The notes under the pieces were generated by a model. The model was not told the origin of the DNA. It did not search any database and saw nothing but the letters and a program-made list of their open reading frames with translations. A stretch of DNA of 55,345 bases from NCBI GenBank assembly GCA_051000345.1, contig JBPCOJ010000133.1:1-55345 (forward strand), given 5' to 3'. The DNA is from JBHENC01 sp051000345. GTDB taxonomy: Bacteria > Acidobacteriota > Blastocatellia > Pyrinomonadales > Pyrinomonadaceae. The position numbers were made by a program, and so were the translations under genes. Numbering within the stretch: position 1 is the first letter of the stretch; the number at the start of each line of letters is the position of its first letter. Positions 40,697 to 48,137 of the stretch are shown piece after piece.

Positions 40697-42886
40697 ATGG
40701 CGAAAAAGAAAAGTAAGTTTTTGCAGGGGCGGCGGATTGATCCCGCGCCGATCACGAAGGACATCGCGCTGGCGGATTTGATTGACGAGGCGTTTGTCGC
40801 TTACAACGGCGCGCGGCTGCGCGAGGCGTGCCAGCTTTCCACGCAGAAGATGCTCGAAGACGATGTGACCGTCGGCGTGACGCTGACAGGCGCGCTGACG
40901 CCTGCGGGCTTGGGCATCTCTGCGCTGATTCCTTTGATCCAAGCGGGGTTCATTGATTGGATCGTTTCGACGGGCGCGAACCTTTATCACGACACGCATT
41001 TCGGCATCGGGCTTTCGCTGCATCAGGGCAACGCGCAGACTTCCGACATCGTGCTGCGCGATGAAGAAGTCGTGCGCATCTACGACATCTTTTTCGATTA
41101 CTCCGTGTTGCTCGACACGGATGAATTCTTTCGCCGCCTGATCGAAACCGATGAGTTTCAAAGAACGATGTCAACCGCCGAGTTTCATTACCTGTGCGGC
41201 AAATACGTGCGCGAACGCGAGCGCAAACTCGGCCTTGAGAATAAATCGCTGCTGGCGTGCGCTTACGAATACGCGGTGCCGATTTATACTTCGTCGCCGG
41301 GCGACTCGTCCATCGGCATGAACGTCGCGGCTAAAGCCTTGCAGGGAAATCTTCTCGCGTTCGATCCGTCGCTCGACGTTAATGAAACGGCGGCGATTGT
41401 CTTGGCGGCAAAGCGCGGCGCGGTTCACGGGCAAGGCGACAAAGGCAAAAAACACGGCGGACGCCACGCGGCATTTATTTTGGGCGGCGGCAGCCCGAAG
41501 AATTTTATGCTGCAAACAGAGCCGCAGATACAGGAAGTCTTGGGCATAGACGAACGCGGCCACGATTTCTTTTTGCAGATCACAGATGCCCGGCCCGACA
41601 CGGGCGGCTTGTGCGTTGCCGAAGGAACTCTGATTGACACACCGCGAGATTTAAGCGTTTATCCGAAGGGCGTGCCGATTGAAAAACTCGTCGGCGAGTC
41701 CGGTTTTTATGTTTATTCCTTCGACCACGAAACAAAGAAAATCACGCTTTCGGAAGTCGAGCAGGTTTGGAAAACAGGCGAAAAAGAAGTCTGGCGTTTG
41801 CGTTACGGCTGGTTTAGCGGACAGCGCAAAGACAAATACATCGAAGATGAAATTTTAGCGACGCCCGAACATTTGGTGATGCTGACGGGCGGCTCGTATA
41901 GGCCGCTCAAAGCTTTGAGGAATGGCGAAAGTTTGAAGGCTTTCAGTTCTTCTTATTCGACGCACGGCTATCTGAATAATAACTTTGATAATTTAGCGGC
42001 GGAGGATTGCCGCGCACATGCAACGCATCACCGGAAATTTGAATGGCAAAGAAAATCAGAGCAGGAAAGGGAACGGTTCAGAGAGCTTAATCGTCAACGC
42101 ATGACCGGCGAAAAGGCTCGAAAATTATCGCGTGAGTTTTGGGATAATTTGACCGCCGAAAACCTCGAAGCCTACCGGGAAACGAAACGCCGCGAGTTTT
42201 CCAGCGCTTCGCCCGAATCAAAAGAATATCGCCGTCAAAGAGCGCGCGAATGGTTCAGTCAATTACCTGAAGACGAGCAAACCCGCCGCCGTGAATTTTT
42301 TAGAAACGATTGTTCAAAGCGTTGGGAAAATCTTTCGGAAGCGGAAAGGGAAGTTCATCGAGAGAGAACAAGGCTTGGAAATAACCTGCGCTTTAAGCAT
42401 GAATTGAACGAAGAAATTGTCAGAAGCGCTTTGATTGAATCGGGCGGAAAGATCGGCAAAGCTTGTGAGCTTTTACAAGTTGATTGGCGAACGCTTGACC
42501 GCCGTTTGAAAATGTTCGGCATCAGTCGTGAAGAAATAAAGCAACGCTACATTGATAATCACAAAGTCGTTTTCGTCGAGCCGACGGGAATCATCGTTCC
42601 CGTCTATGACATGAAAGTGAAAAAGACGCATAACTTTGTGGCGAACGGAATCGTCGTTCACAATTCGGGCGCGACGCCCGGCGAAGCAGTGTCGTGGGGG
42701 AAAATCGATCCTGATCGTTTGCCGGATGCGGTTGTGTGTTATGTTGATTCGACGGTGGCGTTGCCGCTCATTACAGCCTACGCGTTGGCGCGGCACGACG
42801 CGCGCGAGCCGAAGCGTTTGTATGATAGGCGCGGGGAATTTATGGAATTGTTGATGAGCGAGTACAAAAAATCGAAGCGACGATAG
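40697..42886 (+). CDS. Deoxyhypusine synthase-family protein interrupted by an intein
   Basis: 729 residues, about 378 after removal of the intein at residues 306-656, the usual DHS length. Host motifs are GVTLTGALTPAGLGISALIPLIQAGFIDWIVSTGANLYHD near the N-terminus, PIYTSSPGDSSIG, FILGGGSPKNF and, after the intein, SGATPGEAVSWGK, whose Lys (669 unspliced) aligns with the catalytic Lys of DHS. The intein cuts between GGL and SGATP, within the active-site segment, so splicing is needed for activity. Bacteria lack eIF5A, and bacterial homologues are thought to make homospermidine-like polyamines from spermidine; the substrate here is unproven. Confidence 0.93.
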   Translation: MAKKKSKFLQGRRIDPAPITKDIALADLIDEAFVAYNGARLREACQLSTQKMLEDDVTVGVTLTGALTPAGLGISALIPLIQAGFIDWIVSTGANLYHDTHFGIGLSLHQGNAQTSDIVLRDEEVVRIYDIFFDYSVLLDTDEFFRRLIETDEFQRTMSTAEFHYLCGKYVRERERKLGLENKSLLACAYEYAVPIYTSSPGDSSIGMNVAAKALQGNLLAFDPSLDVNETAAIVLAAKRGAVHGQGDKGKKHGGRHAAFILGGGSPKNFMLQTEPQIQEVLGIDERGHDFFLQITDARPDTGGLCVAEGTLIDTPRDLSVYPKGVPIEKLVGESGFYVYSFDHETKKITLSEVEQVWKTGEKEVWRLRYGWFSGQRKDKYIEDEILATPEHLVMLTGGSYRPLKALRNGESLKAFSSSYSTHGYLNNNFDNLAAEDCRAHATHHRKFEWQRKSEQERERFRELNRQRMTGEKARKLSREFWDNLTAENLEAYRETKRREFSSASPESKEYRRQRAREWFSQLPEDEQTRRREFFRNDCSKRWENLSEAEREVHRERTRLGNNLRFKHELNEEIVRSALIESGGKIGKACELLQVDWRTLDRRLKMFGISREEIKQRYIDNHKVVFVEPTGIIVPVYDMKVKKTHNFVANGIVVHNSGATPGEAVSWGKIDPDRLPDAVVCYVDSTVALPLITAYALARHDAREPKRLYDRRGEFMELLMSEYKKSKRR
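41612..42664 (+). mobile_element. Class 1 intein with atypical insert in the DHS homologue
   Basis: A 351-residue intein. It begins with Cys (CVAEGTLIDT), has block B LATPEHLVML with the TxxH motif, block F VYDMKVKKTHNF and block G GIVVHN, and is followed by Ser at +1: all expected splicing residues are present. The insert (protein residues about 426-620) shows no LAGLIDADG, GIY-YIG or clear HNH motif. It holds four tandem units of [FW]xxL/A-[ST/P]-acidic-xxxR type (about 480-562) and a Fis-like helix-turn-helix (about 571-608, ALIESGGKIGKACELLQV). Confidence 0.92.
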
Positions 42887-42906
42887 ATCGGGTAAACGAG
42901 AGATCA

Positions 42907-43443
42907 ATGGCAAAGAAGGATGCGGTGAAAACAATTAAGGACGATCAGCCGCGCGTCCATTTCGATTGCACAAAATGCCCTGCCTTTTGCTGCTCTTTGT
43001 ACGAGCGCATCGGCGTCAAGAAGCGTGATATTACGCGTCTCGCCAAATATTTCGCCGTGTCGTTCGAGCAAGCGACGAAGCGTTACACGCGCATGTATCA
43101 AGGCGAGCGCGTGCTGCGCCGCACGAAGGACACGCTCTTCGATAAAGCGTGCATGTTTCTTGATCGGGAAACGCGCGGCTGCTCGATTTATCATGCGCGC
43201 CCCGCTGTGTGCCGCGAGTATCCAGATAGGCCGCGTTGCGTTTATTACGATGTGCTGAAGTTTGAAAGCAAGCAGCAGGATGACAAAAATGTGCTGCCGC
43301 TGTTTCAAATCACGTTTGCGGATTGGCATCCGAAAAAGGTCGAGCAGAAGGACGAGATGGCGGACGGGAAAGACGGCGAGCAAGTGTGGCAGTGGACGCC
43401 GGAAAGAAAGCGTAGCGCGCGAAAGTCGGGGAGTAAAAATTAG
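42907..43443 (+). CDS. YkgJ-family Cys-cluster protein
   Basis: A 178-residue protein with the zinc/iron chelating Cys cluster of the YkgJ family: FDCTKCPAFCCSLYER near the N-terminus, then CMFLDRETRGCSIYHARPAVCREYPDRPRC. The eight or so Cys residues probably bind a metal ion or Fe-S-like centre. The C-terminus is basic. It follows the DHS gene by 20 bases and may be cotranscribed. Function is unknown. Confidence 0.88.
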   Translation: MAKKDAVKTIKDDQPRVHFDCTKCPAFCCSLYERIGVKKRDITRLAKYFAVSFEQATKRYTRMYQGERVLRRTKDTLFDKACMFLDRETRGCSIYHARPAVCREYPDRPRCVYYDVLKFESKQQDDKNVLPLFQITFADWHPKKVEQKDEMADGKDGEQVWQWTPERKRSARKSGSKN

Positions 43444-43475
43444 GAGTCAGGAATCAGAAGTCAGGAGTCGGAATG
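43443..43475. repeat. AGTCAG-type short tandem repeat
   Basis: Overlapping units GGAGTCAGGAATCAG and AAGTCAGGAGTCGGA follow immediately on the YkgJ stop codon. They are the same type as the arms around the MITE near 5000. Confidence 0.6.
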
Positions 43476-43603
43476 AAGAACGGCGGCACTTGCATTCGTG
43501 TTATGTGTGTTCGCGCGAATTGTGTTTACACCCGCTTTCATCTAGCAAGTGGTTTTATCGGAACTACTTTTCAGTCTTACGTTGCGTGTGAGGTTTGATA
43601 GCG

Positions 43604-43822
43604 ATGCAGGAAATTTTATCGAAGTTGATCGGGCAGCGCGTGGATATTTTTTGCGGCGGCGCGTCGAGCTTGCGCGGCGAAGTATTCAAAGTCGAAGGCG
43701 GCGTGCTGCACTTGAAGGATGAAGACGGCGTGTGTTATGTGGCGATTGATAAGATCACCGTCCTGTGGGAAGCGCGCGAGCCGGATCACCGCGCGGGCTT
43801 TGTGTCGGGAGCGCTCAAATAA
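43604..43822 (+). CDS. Small LSM-like (MM_0565/DUF6897-type) protein
   Basis: A 72-residue protein: MQEILSKLIGQRVDIFCGGASSLRGEVFKVEGGVLHLKDEDGVCYVAIDKITVLWE. The alternating strand pattern and the GxVxxVEGGVLxLxDEDG and AIDKI turns resemble Sm/LSM-like barrels of the MM_0565 type. It may bind RNA; no partner is visible. ATG 43604 is preferred over a TTG three codons earlier. Followed by a strong terminator. Confidence 0.65.
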   Translation: MQEILSKLIGQRVDIFCGGASSLRGEVFKVEGGVLHLKDEDGVCYVAIDKITVLWEAREPDHRAGFVSGALK

Positions 43823-43867
43823 TCGTTCGAGAATAGACGCGTTAAAAAAGCGTGTTGAAAAAATTGA

Positions 43868-43902
43868 GGCCGACGTTGGAAACATACCAACGTCGGCCTT
43901 TT
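43868..43902 (+). terminator. Rho-independent terminator
   Basis: GGCCGACGTTGG and CCAACGTCGGCC form a perfect twelve-pair stem with a seven-base loop, followed by TTTTGCT. It ends the DHS-YkgJ-LSM-like gene run. Confidence 0.92.
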
Positions 43903-43936
43903 GCTCGTCGTAAGCTCGATGTGATTGCGTGGCGAT

Positions 43937-44581
43937 TTATTCCGCTAGATTTTGTTCCGGGACGGGCGCGCGGCGAAAGCCGTCGATGCGGTTCTCCCAG
44001 TAGCCTTTGAACGGCGAATAAGTGACGCCGTGGCTGCATGAGGCGTGGTAAAAGCCTTCGCCGTCTTCAGCGACGATGCCGATGTGCGTTTGATTGTTGA
44101 AGAACACGAGCGAGCCGAACTTATGCTCTTCGCCTTTATTGACAGGCGCGAACTCTGACCACAAACTGCGTGCGCTGGTGCGCTCGAATTGAATGCCCGC
44201 CGATTGAAAGGCGCTCCAGACAAAGCCCGAACAATCGAACACGTTCGGCCCCGACGAGCCGTAAACGTAAGGCGCGCCGAGTCGCGCGTCTATCGAGGTC
44301 AAGAGCAATTGGTTGAAACGAGCGGCGCGCGGCGCGACAAGCGAAGTCAGCGATTTAACGTCCGTATCCGGCGCGGCGATGGCGGGCGGCTTGGCTTCAG
44401 CGAGCGAGACGATGAAAATGTCGTTTTCTAAGCGGGAGATTCCGGTCGGATCGAAATTGGTGGACGCGCTGGCAAGACGCGGGCGGCTATCTGTCGTTTG
44501 CGCTCTGACTGTCGCGGCGGAGAATCCGAGCATAAGGGCGAACATCAAATTCGCACAGGGGAACAGCTTTTTATTAGACAT
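43937..44581 (-). CDS. Secreted NlpC/P60-family peptidoglycan hydrolase
   Basis: A 214-residue protein with a signal peptide (LMFALMLGFSAATVRAQ) and a C-terminal NlpC/P60 domain. The catalytic Cys is in FDCSGFVW (Cys 117), His in THIGIV (166), and a third polar residue is likely His in FYHAS (179). GAPYVYGSSGPN precedes the Cys as in DL-endopeptidases that cut peptidoglycan stem peptides. Convergent with the LSM-like gene. The gap upstream (44582-44927) carries GTGAC repeats described separately. Confidence 0.92.
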   Translation of the reverse strand: MSNKKLFPCANLMFALMLGFSAATVRAQTTDSRPRLASASTNFDPTGISRLENDIFIVSLAEAKPPAIAAPDTDVKSLTSLVAPRAARFNQLLLTSIDARLGAPYVYGSSGPNVFDCSGFVWSAFQSAGIQFERTSARSLWSEFAPVNKGEEHKFGSLVFFNNQTHIGIVAEDGEGFYHASCSHGVTYSPFKGYWENRIDGFRRAPVPEQNLAE

Positions 44582-44706
44582 GCGGGGAACTAACCTCTCG
44601 TCTTAATTCTTAATTTCTTTTAGATTATTGCTTTGATCGGGGGGTAGGCACTAAGTACCGACAAACGTAGTATTGCAAATATGTTATAAAGGTTACAAGA
44701 AGCAAT

Positions 44707-44739
44707 GTGACCGTTTCGTGACGAATCAGTGACAGTCAC
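44707..44739. promoter_or_regulatory. GTGAC direct repeats with 11-bp period
   Basis: GTGAC occurs at 44707, 44718 and 44729, exactly 11 bases apart, followed by an inverted GTCAC at 44735. Direct repeats at one helical turn are typical binding sites of OmpR/PhoB-type response regulators. They lie in the 346-bp gap between the divergent NlpC/P60 gene and the 492-residue unknown gene. Apart from these I see no gene or recognised riboswitch in 44582-44927. Confidence 0.5.
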
Positions 44740-44927
44740 AAAATAGCGAACGATAAGAGTGCGAAGTTGATAATAATACAGCCGGTTTAGAGCTGTTTAA
44801 GATGCTGCTTTGACTTGATATGGAACACAAGCGGTCAATTTGCATCGTTATGTGTTAAGGAAATGTGGAAATATTAAAGCGCAGCGTGATAGCATAAGCG
44901 CATCGAAATCAGGAGGAAATTGCACGC

Positions 44928-46406
44928 ATGTTGTACGTCGAGAGCCGAATTTCAAACAAGCGGGTCGAAGCGGCGGCGCGTCTTGAGTTAATGAATAGGT
45001 TGCAGGAAAAGGGGCTTGTGCCGTTGATTCGTTTGACGCGCCTTAGTTGTTACGATACGGCGTTGCTGGGGCCGGAGCGCGCCGCTGAGATGGAGCGCAT
45101 CGTCAGCGCATGGACAAACGCGGAAGGCGACGCGCCCTATATTGACGGAGATATATTTTGTTTGGAAGACTTCGCGCTTTTTCTCATTTTCAACGACGCG
45201 ACGAACGACGAAGCGGGAATGCGCGCGGGCCTCATTTACGAAGCGGAGACGCAGGAGCCTGAGCAAAAACTCGAAGCCTTTTGCCGCAACGTGGCGACGG
45301 CGCTGCAATGGAAAACAAGCGCCAACGCAAACGGCGGCGACGCAGAGAACGGCGTGGAAAAAGACGCCGTCAAGTGGCATCAACGCCTTTTGCCTGCGGA
45401 AGAAAATGCGCAAGCTTCGTTCGATAGATTTGCCGCCGCGCGCAAGGACGACAATGCTGCTGCGCCTGTGAAGGACAACGGCAGCAAGCGTCAATCATCC
45501 ACGCTCGACAATGCACGCGCTCTCGAATTATTGAACGATGCGGAGGCGCGCCGCGCTTTGCGACGCATACGGGAAAAGCACGCCGACGGCAGCATTAAAG
45601 AATTGTTGGTGAATGGCGGCGCGGGCGAGTGGGCGTCCATGCCGATTATAGACAGCTTGCGCGAGGCCGGATTGCTTCGCCATGAAGTGCTGGTTAGTTG
45701 CCGCCAGAAAGAGCGCGCGCTGTTTCGCTTGCCTTCGCCGGAAACGCTTGCCATCGTGTTGTCGAGCAATGCCACTTGCAGCGAATGCGGCACGAGTCTC
45801 GCCGACGAAAAGGCGGAAGAACTCATCGCTCCGACGGAACTCGCGCACACGCTCCTCGAAGACGGTTCATGGCTGACGGCGCGGCTTCGTGCATCGTTGC
45901 GCGAAGCGGGCGTGCCGGATGCGAACGTTGCCGCAGGCGCTTCCGACGGCGAAGGCGAATCCTACATAATGGCGAACGTCTGCCATGAATTGTTTCTCTT
46001 CGCGTTGCGCGACGGCGAACTGACGAACGCTTTCGCGCGCCGCGTGCTCGACAGGCAAATGGAAACGGAAGCCGCGCATCTTGTCGTCATTACGACAGGA
46101 AAAATTCACGACGACGGGCGCGTGCGTCTTCGTGACGGAGTGCGCCGGCGCGCGCAGGAGGGCAGCGGTTTCGAGTTGATTTCAGTCGAAGGCATGGAGC
46201 GCGCCGTCGCCGAACTTCATCACGCCTTTGAAAGAGTGTCGCAGAAACAATTAGCGAACGAGTTATATGAACTTGATCGAAGCCTCGGCTTGAACGCCGG
46301 ACATTTAATCGCCACGCGCTTTCGTTTGCGGCAAACAAACGGCGCGCTGGAAGCGTTGGCGGCGTCTGCCGTCGGAGCGCTGGCGGGCAGCCTGCGGGAA
46401 TTCTGA
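44928..46406 (+). CDS. Large protein of unknown function
   Basis: A 492-residue protein that I do not recognise. There is no signal peptide or membrane segment. Residues about 1-125 form a mixed alpha/beta N-terminal domain. A low-complexity Ala/Asn/Asp linker follows (about 130-190). The second half is alpha/beta with a CSECG pair (Cys 284, Cys 287) that may be half of a metal site, followed by strand HLVVITTG and a helical C-terminus. AGGAGG lies just before the ATG. The next gene, a transglycosylase-like protein, is on the same strand 127 bases later. No function is proposed. Confidence 0.75.
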   Translation: MLYVESRISNKRVEAAARLELMNRLQEKGLVPLIRLTRLSCYDTALLGPERAAEMERIVSAWTNAEGDAPYIDGDIFCLEDFALFLIFNDATNDEAGMRAGLIYEAETQEPEQKLEAFCRNVATALQWKTSANANGGDAENGVEKDAVKWHQRLLPAEENAQASFDRFAAARKDDNAAAPVKDNGSKRQSSTLDNARALELLNDAEARRALRRIREKHADGSIKELLVNGGAGEWASMPIIDSLREAGLLRHEVLVSCRQKERALFRLPSPETLAIVLSSNATCSECGTSLADEKAEELIAPTELAHTLLEDGSWLTARLRASLREAGVPDANVAAGASDGEGESYIMANVCHELFLFALRDGELTNAFARRVLDRQMETEAAHLVVITTGKIHDDGRVRLRDGVRRRAQEGSGFELISVEGMERAVAELHHAFERVSQKQLANELYELDRSLGLNAGHLIATRFRLRQTNGALEALAASAVGALAGSLREF

Positions 46407-46532
46407 AGGCTTCGCCGCGTGCCGAAAAAGCGTGCCGGGAATAAGCGCCGACAACCGAAAGCCTCGCGTCGGAATCTTATCTCTCGAGAGTTTGCCTGCA
46501 ACGGGCGAATCGTTTTGCGGAGTCCAAAATCA

Positions 46533-47972
46533 ATGATAAAGAAACAGGCTGTGTGGTCGTTCATAATTGTCGCTTTGAGCGCGTTGCCCGTGTTTGCGCA
46601 AGGAATTTTTTATCCGCCCTCGACAACCGCGCCGCAGGAAACGCGCCCACGCACCGCTGCTCCTGTTGCATCGCCCTCCTCAACACCCAAGACAGGCGCG
46701 GCGCAGCAATCACAGCCAACGCAGTCGCAACAACCAAGGCCGACTCCCGCCGCTTCTCCGCAATTGACGCCTGCCGCAATTGCACCGGCGGCTTCAACGA
46801 AACCTGCATCGACAAACACGAATGCTCCCGCTTCAAACTTTCCGTCTGCTTCCGATGCCGTGCCGCCCGCCGCTGGCGCTGCGCAGACGATTACTGTGCC
46901 TTCGCTTGCCGCTCCGATTAATGCGCCCGTTATCCCGCTGACGCTTCTTGCGCACCCGCTTTCCGTCAATAAGATTCGCGCGCGTCAAACAGAAGCGCAG
47001 CGTCTCCTTAAATCGCGCCCGATGCTGACGTCAATGCCTGCGACTCCTTCGCTTTACAGCGTGACGCTTGCCGTGCTCGATCCCGATTCATCGCAGATAC
47101 ACTTGCTCTACGTTTCCAAGCAAACATTTCTGACGCGCGGAGCCGAAGCCGGTTTGATTTCTTCGCTCGGCACGCCGCTTCGCCTGCGCGTGCTGCGCGC
47201 CAACGGAGTCAACACCGCCGTCACTGTTTCCGATAACAACAACCGCGCGCTCGTGCCGCTCATCGTCGAATATCCGATTGAGCGCAATGGTGTGTTCCGC
47301 GAAATGGCTCATTATACTTCCGCGCATCCGACGTTGCTTTCGCCCGAACTCGTCAAAGCAGGCCAAAGCTATGTTCACACGATGCTCGACGCGGCGGCAA
47401 AGCGTTTGCTCGAACGCGGCGTCGTCATCGCGCCGAACATCATCGATGTCGCCGAAAGATTGTGCATCGTCGAACACACGGATCACGACCGCTTTCGCAC
47501 GGAAGGCCGCTCGACGCTCTTTGACGAAATCTATTCGCTTTACGCTTTGAATGAGCTGGATACCTACCGCTACTCTGTCAGCTTTGCCGGAGCGGGCGGC
47601 ATGGTGCAGATGATTCCCGCGACTTACCAGATGGAACGGCAAAGGCACCCGGGCGTCGGCCTCAATCCTGATTTCGTCGCGGGAATGCGCAATCACGGCA
47701 ACGCTCTCGAAGCGATGCTGCTTTACATGCAGGATACATGGAACGACATGGCCTTTAATCCTGACATCACATATGCGCTATCGACGAAAATCGCCACATT
47801 CCCCGAACTTCTTGCCGCAGGCTACAACTCGAACCCGGCGCGCTTAGGGGCTTACATACAACGCGGCGGCGCGTCATGGCGCTCGCTTATTCCGCGCGAA
47901 ACGCAGACCTATCTGCAGATTTACAATTCCGTCAACACGCTTGTCCCGATGAAGCCGCGCAGCGGCAGTTAA
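46533..47972 (+). CDS. Secreted lytic-transglycosylase-like protein with Pro/Ala/Thr-rich linker
   Basis: About 479 residues from ATG 46533: signal peptide (SFIIVALSALPVFAQ), then about 110 residues of Pro/Thr/Ala/Gln-rich linker, a central domain (about 135-300), and a C-terminal region with lysozyme-like SLT features. These are AGAGGMVQMIPATYQ (about 352), matching the G-(L/M)-x-Q-(L/M)-x-P motif, AGYNSNPARL (about 429), matching the AYNAGP motif, and ETQTYLQIY near the end. The expected catalytic Glu could be in NELDTYRYS, 17 residues or so before the Gly-rich motif. A periplasmic peptidoglycan role is inferred; activity is uncertain. Confidence 0.75.
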   Translation: MIKKQAVWSFIIVALSALPVFAQGIFYPPSTTAPQETRPRTAAPVASPSSTPKTGAAQQSQPTQSQQPRPTPAASPQLTPAAIAPAASTKPASTNTNAPASNFPSASDAVPPAAGAAQTITVPSLAAPINAPVIPLTLLAHPLSVNKIRARQTEAQRLLKSRPMLTSMPATPSLYSVTLAVLDPDSSQIHLLYVSKQTFLTRGAEAGLISSLGTPLRLRVLRANGVNTAVTVSDNNNRALVPLIVEYPIERNGVFREMAHYTSAHPTLLSPELVKAGQSYVHTMLDAAAKRLLERGVVIAPNIIDVAERLCIVEHTDHDRFRTEGRSTLFDEIYSLYALNELDTYRYSVSFAGAGGMVQMIPATYQMERQRHPGVGLNPDFVAGMRNHGNALEAMLLYMQDTWNDMAFNPDITYALSTKIATFPELLAAGYNSNPARLGAYIQRGGASWRSLIPRETQTYLQIYNSVNTLVPMKPRSGS

Positions 47973-48025
47973 TCGCGCCTGTTCGCTTTCAGAAACTGTT
48001 TGTGACCTTTTCTTCAATGTTGCGT

Positions 48026-48064
48026 AAGGCTTGCGATTTTATTTAGTCGCAAGCCTTTTTATTT
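48026..48064 (+). terminator. Rho-independent terminator
   Basis: AAGGCTTGCGA and TCGCAAGCCTT form an eleven-pair stem followed by a T-rich run, downstream of the transglycosylase-like gene. Confidence 0.9.
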
Positions 48065-48089
48065 GACGAGAATATGTAGAAAAATTCTC

Positions 48090-48098
48090 TGTTATAAT
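48090..48098 (+). promoter_or_regulatory. Extended -10 promoter for the cytochrome gene
   Basis: TGTTATAAT is a perfect extended -10 (TGnTATAAT) 40 bases ahead of the ATG at 48138. The nearest TTGACG (48063-48068) is 24 bases away, too far for a -35. GAGGAGAT serves as ribosome-binding site. Confidence 0.6.
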
Positions 48099-48137
48099 CG
48101 AGCCGCATAACCGTAGATACTGCTTGAGGAGATCAGG

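Noticed and set aside
42043..42560. HNH nuclease in the DHS intein
   Set aside because: His-rich stretches (ATHH, NHKV) occur, but no H-N-H spacing with the usual beta-beta-alpha pattern could be traced. NHKV is common just before block F in many inteins.
44582..44760. c-di-AMP (ydaO-type) riboswitch ahead of the NlpC/P60 gene
   Set aside because: Such riboswitches control wall hydrolases in other bacteria, but none of the conserved core sequences I know of is present on the minus strand here.
48063..48098. TTGACG with TATAAT as a -35/-10 pair for the cytochrome gene
   Set aside because: The spacing is 24 bases. The extended -10 is the better explanation.
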